From Mycolicibacterium sediminis (lineage in GTDB: Bacteria > Actinomycetota > Actinomycetes > Mycobacteriales > Mycobacteriaceae), in NCBI RefSeq assembly GCF_010731735.1, contig NZ_AP022588.1:992001-1056000 (forward strand): a stretch of DNA of 64,000 nucleotides, written 5' to 3'. A program made the translations under genes and the position numbers. Below the pieces are notes generated by a model. That model ran no database searches, had not been told where the DNA came from, and saw nothing but the letters and a program-made list of their open reading frames with translations. This document shows, in pieces, positions 59,984-64,000 of this stretch (position 1 is the first letter of the stretch; each line of letters opens with the position of its first letter).

Positions 59984-61465
59984 ATGTCAGCACACGCACC
60001 GGACGCCGCGCCCGTAGCGTCCACGGACGCCCACACCCCGACCGGTACCACGCAGTTCAAGGCCAATCTCGGCACCGGCCGGGTCGCGCTCCTCGTCATC
60101 GCCTGCGCGGCGCCCCTGGGATCGGTCATCGGCAACACGCCGATCGGCTTCACCCTCGGCAACGGCGCAGGTCTTCCCATCATCTTCCTGGTGGCGGGAC
60201 TGGTCCTCGCGTGCTTCGCGGCCGGCTATGTCGCCATCAACCGTGCGGTTCCCGGGGGCGGCGGCTTCGCGCGCTATGTGCACGCAGGCTTCGGACCTGG
60301 CGCGGGGCTCGGCGCGGCCTACGCCACCACCGTGGCGTACGGCTCGGGGACGATCGCCATCACGGCCGCGGCCGGCTACTTCGCCGACGTCATCGCGCAA
60401 CCGCACGGCCTGGACCTGCCCTGGTGGCTGTATTCGATCGTCGCCATGGTCATCGTCGGCACGATCGGTCGCTACGCCGCCGACCTGAGCGCGAAGGTCC
60501 TGCTGGTCATGATCGTCGCGGAGTTCGCGATGCTGATCGTGCTCGACGTCCTGATCCTCTCGCACAGCGGACTCTCGGCGTTTCCGCTCGAGGTGTTCTC
60601 CCCGAAGCAGGTGTTCTCCGGCAGCGTCGGACCGGCGCTCATGATCGCGTTCACCTCGTTCATCGGCATCGAATCCGCGGTCATCTACGCCAACGAGGCC
60701 CGCAACCCCGGCAAGACGGTGCCGCGAGCCATCTACCTGTGCGTCGGCGTCATCTCGGTGTTCTACTTCCTCACGGTGTGGCTCATCGTCGGCTCGGTCG
60801 GCGTCGGCCAGATCGTGCCCGTGGCCAACGAGGCGCAGGGCGACCTACTGTTCACCCTCTCGGGTGAGCAGGGCGGACCCCTGCTGACGACGCTCATGCA
60901 GATCTTCTTCCTCACCAGCGTCCTTGCGTCGCTGGTGGCGCTGCACAACGCGACGACGCGCTACCTGCAGACCATGGGCGCCCAGGGAACGATGCCGCGG
61001 TTCCTGGGCATACTGCACCCTCGCTACCGGGGACCGGCCCGCGCCAGCGAGGCCCTGTCCGTCCTGACGGCCGTGCTGGTCGCCGCCTTCGTGCTCCTCG
61101 GCGCCGACCCCTACCTCGGCGTCTACACCAGCCTGGGAGGACTGTTCACCGTCGGCATCGTCGCGATGCAGGGCGCGGTCGCCGTCACCGTGGTGGTGTT
61201 CTTCCGCAAACGGAAGGACCGGCGACTGTGGAAGACGCTGCTGGCTCCGTCGATCGGTGCACTCGGGCTGCTGACGGCCACCGGGCTCATCATCGCCAAC
61301 TACTCCGTCCTGACGGGCACCGAGGACACGCTCCCGAATCTGCTGCCCTGGTGCATTCCGCTGGCCTTCGTCATCGGTCTCGTCGTGCACCACTTCCGCC
61401 GCGACCTCGTCGTCGACTTCGACTCCGCGCCGGCGCCCACCGCCGAGGAACGAGCCGAGCCGTGA
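59984..61465 (+). CDS. APC-family amino acid permease
   Basis: A 493-residue transporter with about 12 hydrophobic segments. NLGTGRVALLVIACAAPLGSVIG at the start (seen in parts) and AFTSFIGIESAVIYANEARNPGKTVPRA are typical of the amino acid/polyamine APC superfamily. It would import an amino acid or amine with protons. ATG 59984. It is the first gene of an operon: its stop overlaps the PfkB kinase start by 4 bp. The presence of an aminotransferase downstream supports an amino-containing substrate. Confidence 0.85.
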   Translation: MSAHAPDAAPVASTDAHTPTGTTQFKANLGTGRVALLVIACAAPLGSVIGNTPIGFTLGNGAGLPIIFLVAGLVLACFAAGYVAINRAVPGGGGFARYVHAGFGPGAGLGAAYATTVAYGSGTIAITAAAGYFADVIAQPHGLDLPWWLYSIVAMVIVGTIGRYAADLSAKVLLVMIVAEFAMLIVLDVLILSHSGLSAFPLEVFSPKQVFSGSVGPALMIAFTSFIGIESAVIYANEARNPGKTVPRAIYLCVGVISVFYFLTVWLIVGSVGVGQIVPVANEAQGDLLFTLSGEQGGPLLTTLMQIFFLTSVLASLVALHNATTRYLQTMGAQGTMPRFLGILHPRYRGPARASEALSVLTAVLVAAFVLLGADPYLGVYTSLGGLFTVGIVAMQGAVAVTVVVFFRKRKDRRLWKTLLAPSIGALGLLTATGLIIANYSVLTGTEDTLPNLLPWCIPLAFVIGLVVHHFRRDLVVDFDSAPAPTAEERAEP

Positions 61466-62448
61466 GTGCCGTGGCGGTCATCGGCCCGCACCTGATCGAC
61501 GTCCTCGGGCGCCCGGTGACGGAGATTCCGGCGGGCCAGGGCAGCGTCGTCCTCGACGAGATCCGAGTGACGGTCGCCGGCACCGGCGGCGGGGCGGCCG
61601 TCGACCTCGCGAAGCTGGGCGTCACGGTGTCGTCGTTCGCGGCCATCGGCGACGACGTCCTCGGGCGGCTGCTCGTCACGCAACTCCGGGAGTACGGCGT
61701 CGACACCGCGGGACTGGTGACTCGCCCCGGCCAGAAGACGGCGTCGACGATCCTGCCCATCCGGCCCAACGGGGAACGGCCCGCACTCCACGTTCCGGGG
61801 GCTATGGCGTCGCTGCTGCCCGCCGACGTGGACGGCACGGCTCTGCTCGCCGCCGACGCGGTGCTCTTCGGAGGGCCGGAAACTACTCCGCTGCTGCTGG
61901 ATTCGGACGGCATCGCACTCCTCGGCGCGGTCCGTGCGGCACGCATCCCGATCTTCGTCGACCTGCTCTACCCGGGCCGACCCGAGACCCTCGACCTGCT
62001 CACGCCGTTGTTGCCACTGATCGACTGGTTCATGCCCAACGATCAGCAGCTGCGCGGGCTCACCGGCATCGACGACGTCGTCGGCGCCGCCCACGCGCTG
62101 CTCGACCGCGGCGTCGGAGCCGTCGCGGTCACCGTGGGCGAAGACGGCGCGCTGCTGGTGCGCCGCGACGCCGAACCCGTCGCGGTACCCGCACTGCCGA
62201 CCACCGTCGTCGACACCACCGGCTGCGGTGACTCGTTCAACGCCGGCATGATCGCCGGCCTGCTGTCCGGATGCACCCCGGAGGACGCCGCCCTCCTGGG
62301 TTCCGCCTGTGGCGCCCTGGTGGCCTCCGGCCTCGGATCGGACGCGGGCATCGAGGACCTCGGTGGCGTCCTGGCGCTGATCGCCGACGCCCATCCCGAG
62401 GCCGGCCGCCGGATCGGCGGCCACCTGAACACCGCGGTCGACGCATGA
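61462..62448 (+). CDS. PfkB/ribokinase-family sugar kinase
   Basis: A 328-residue kinase. VTVAGTGGGAAVDLAKLG is the substrate-binding block; the anion-hole and base are in DTTGCGDSFNAG, with Asp257. It would phosphorylate a sugar-like hydroxyl using ATP. GTG 61462 is fixed by its 4-bp overlap with the permease stop. Followed after 31 bp by the aminotransferase gene. The substrate is unknown, presumably a deaminated product of the imported compound or the compound itself. Confidence 0.85.
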   Translation: MSAVAVIGPHLIDVLGRPVTEIPAGQGSVVLDEIRVTVAGTGGGAAVDLAKLGVTVSSFAAIGDDVLGRLLVTQLREYGVDTAGLVTRPGQKTASTILPIRPNGERPALHVPGAMASLLPADVDGTALLAADAVLFGGPETTPLLLDSDGIALLGAVRAARIPIFVDLLYPGRPETLDLLTPLLPLIDWFMPNDQQLRGLTGIDDVVGAAHALLDRGVGAVAVTVGEDGALLVRRDAEPVAVPALPTTVVDTTGCGDSFNAGMIAGLLSGCTPEDAALLGSACGALVASGLGSDAGIEDLGGVLALIADAHPEAGRRIGGHLNTAVDA

Positions 62449-62479
62449 TCCAGATTCACTGCTGCAGAGGGGAAACACC

Positions 62480-63739
62480 GTGACCACGAACATCGACGTC
62501 GCGTCGGATCGGCGTCAGCGCAGTGCCGACACCGAGCTGCGCCGCCGCGCGAAGGCCGTCGTGCCCAACGGCATGTACGGCCACCAGAACATGAACGCCT
62601 TCCCGGCCATACCGCAGTTCATCAGCCGGTCGCGGGGAGCGCGCCTGTGGGACGCCGACGGCAACGAGTACGTCGACCTCATGTGCAGCTGGGGTCCGGT
62701 CATCCTCGGCCACTGTGATCCGGTGGTCGAGGAAGCGGCCGAACGGCAGCGCCGACAGGGTGATTGCCTCAACGGTCCGGCCCCCGTCATGGTGGAGCTG
62801 GCCGAGGCCATGGTCGACACCGTCGCCGATGCCGACTGGGCGATGTTCGCCAAGAACGGTACCGATGCCACCACGATGTGCTGCACGATCGCGCGCGCCG
62901 CGACCGGCCGCAAGATGATCCTGGTCGCCGAGGGCGCGTACCACGGCGCCGCCCCCTGGTGTACTCCGTTCCCCGCGGGCGTCACCGCCGCGGACCGCGC
63001 GAACCTGCTGCAGTTCCGGTTCAACGACATCGGATCCGTCCGCGCGGCCGTCGGCGAGCACGCCGACGACATAGCCGCGATCATCGTCAGCCCGTTCCGG
63101 CACGATGCCGGGTTCGACCAGGAACTCGTCGACCCGACCTTCGCCCATGACGTCCGGGCCTACTGCGACGAGATCGGCGCGGCACTCATCCTCGACGACG
63201 TGCGCGCGGGCTTCCGCATTCATCACGGCGGCAGCTGGGAACCCCTTGGGGTTCCGGTCGATCTGACGCCGTGGAGCAAGTCGATCGCGAACGGATACGC
63301 GTTGGCCGCGGTCACCGGCACCGACCGCTACCGCGACGCGGCGGGCGGCATCTTCGTCACCGGGTCGTTCTGGATGGGCGCCGTCGACATGGCCGCCGGC
63401 CTGGCGACCATCAGCGAACTCGGCAGACGTGACTCCGTGTCCCGCATGCGCGACCTCGGCGTCCGGCTCCGCGACGGCGTCGTCGAAAGCGCATCCAAGT
63501 GGGGCTTCGACGTGCACTACACCGGGCCCTCACAGATGCCGAACCTGTTGTTCGCCAACGACACCGACTACGAGATGTCCGTCGCGTTCAGCGCCGAGGC
63601 GCAGGCGCGAGGGGTCTACGTCCACCCGAAGCACAACTGGTTCGTCTCCGCGGCGATGACGGACGGCGACCTGGACATGGCGCTCACCGGTCTCGACGGC
63701 GCATTCAGCGCACTTCGGGTCCGGTATCTGAACTCGTGA
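62480..63739 (+). CDS. Class III PLP-dependent aminotransferase (glutamate-1-semialdehyde aminomutase-like)
   Basis: A 419-residue class III aminotransferase. PLP-binding Lys267 in WSKSIANGY, Asp in LILDDVRAGF, and KNGTDATTMC for phosphate binding. It resembles glutamate-1-semialdehyde aminomutases in architecture, but the operon context (permease, kinase, aldolase) points to catabolism rather than haem synthesis. GTG 62480 has GAGGGG upstream. Its stop overlaps the aldolase start by 4 bp. Confidence 0.85.
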   Translation: MTTNIDVASDRRQRSADTELRRRAKAVVPNGMYGHQNMNAFPAIPQFISRSRGARLWDADGNEYVDLMCSWGPVILGHCDPVVEEAAERQRRQGDCLNGPAPVMVELAEAMVDTVADADWAMFAKNGTDATTMCCTIARAATGRKMILVAEGAYHGAAPWCTPFPAGVTAADRANLLQFRFNDIGSVRAAVGEHADDIAAIIVSPFRHDAGFDQELVDPTFAHDVRAYCDEIGAALILDDVRAGFRIHHGGSWEPLGVPVDLTPWSKSIANGYALAAVTGTDRYRDAAGGIFVTGSFWMGAVDMAAGLATISELGRRDSVSRMRDLGVRLRDGVVESASKWGFDVHYTGPSQMPNLLFANDTDYEMSVAFSAEAQARGVYVHPKHNWFVSAAMTDGDLDMALTGLDGAFSALRVRYLNS

Positions 63740-64000
63740 CCGACCTTCGGTCGCTGCGCGCCGACGTGGCGGCACGGTGTCGCGAATTGGCAGGCCACGG
63801 CGTGGCTTTGGCAGGCGCCGGCAACGTCAGCGTTCGATCGGACGACCACGTCCTGATCACCCGTGCCGGGATGCGCTTCGAGACCGCCGAGCCTGGTGAC
63901 GTCACCGTCGTCGACCTCGGGGGCGACGTCATCGACGGTGCCAGGCCGTCGTCGGAGACGGGACTCCACCTCGGGATCTACCGCCGCTCTGCGGCCACGG
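63736..64000 (+). CDS. Class II aldolase/adducin family protein (N-terminal part)
   Basis: About 88 residues before the right edge. AGAGNVSVRS and SSETGLHLGIY are the usual N-terminal blocks of class II (fuculose-phosphate-type) aldolases, which cleave or decarboxylate phosphorylated sugars with Zn. The His metal ligands lie partly outside. GTG 63736 overlaps the aminotransferase stop by 4 bp, so it is the fourth gene of the operon and probably not the last. Confidence 0.8.
   Translation, partial: MTDLRSLRADVAARCRELAGHGVALAGAGNVSVRSDDHVLITRAGMRFETAEPGDVTVVDLGGDVIDGARPSSETGLHLGIYRRSAAT

Overview
This 64 kb window is high-GC actinobacterial chromosome. It is most likely from a fast-growing mycobacterium (Mycolicibacterium/Mycobacterium). 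The inference rests on gene content: an MmpS/MmpL pair, a PepD-type HtrA protease, an Rv2629-like protein, a CDGP-type secreted protein, a DUF3159 protein, a PknH-sensor-like lipoprotein, a 13E12/DUF222 HNH protein, a fused HadA/HadB-type dehydratase, F420/flavin split-barrel proteins and many TetR regulators. Starts are often GTG, neighbouring genes often overlap by 4 bp (GTGA/ATGA), and a few starts look leaderless. I saw no rRNA, tRNA, CRISPR array, insertion sequence or prophage, and no stretch over 300 bp without a gene.

Layout. 0-8.8 kb: lipid acyltransferases, a secreted family 6 glycosidase, fumarase C with a ThrE-like exporter, an NmrA-type protein, a cupin, a small unknown and PepD. 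8.9-17.5 kb: a minus-strand operon for shikimate use: quinate/shikimate dehydrogenase, MHS transporter, pcaH, pcaG, pcaB, pcaL and a QuiC-type 3-dehydroshikimate dehydratase. It is headed by a TetR gene with a clear operator. Together these genes can turn imported shikimate into beta-ketoadipate. 17.5-23.8 kb: a TetR/CPBP-like pair, SDR, flavin-binding protein, DUF2207 protein, fused hydroxyacyl dehydratase and small membrane protein. 23.8-34.8 kb: MmpL/MmpS, secreted and cell-wall proteins (L,D-transpeptidase), MerR, lipoprotein, GNAT, and a carotenoid oxygenase divergent from a TetR across a double operator. Three copies of one long hairpin repeat lie here. 34.8-46.3 kb: several TetR-controlled enzymes, an Rv2629-like protein, a metallo-beta-lactamase-fold protein, an ACMSD-type amidohydrolase, a GGDEF protein and two unknown genes beside it.

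46.3-50.5 kb: a four-gene operon (PLP desulfhydrase/ACC deaminase-like enzyme, FGGY kinase, GatY-type class II aldolase, LacC/FruK-type PfkB kinase) that looks like a ketose or polyol catabolic route. 50.6-55.6 kb: a Ddn-like protein, OPT transporter, CitE-like lyase, TetR and SDR. 55.7-58.5 kb: two methyltransferases and a phytanoyl-CoA-dioxygenase-like enzyme, a possible small biosynthetic cluster. 58.5-64 kb: a 13E12 HNH protein, then an operon running off the right edge: APC permease, PfkB kinase, class III aminotransferase and class II aldolase/adducin protein, with a recognisable promoter and a palindrome inside its spacer.

The most promising material for new biology is the pair of kinase/aldolase/PLP-enzyme operons, the methyltransferase-dioxygenase cluster, the single-operon shikimate-to-beta-ketoadipate pathway, and the dispersed hairpin repeat that sits just after stop codons.
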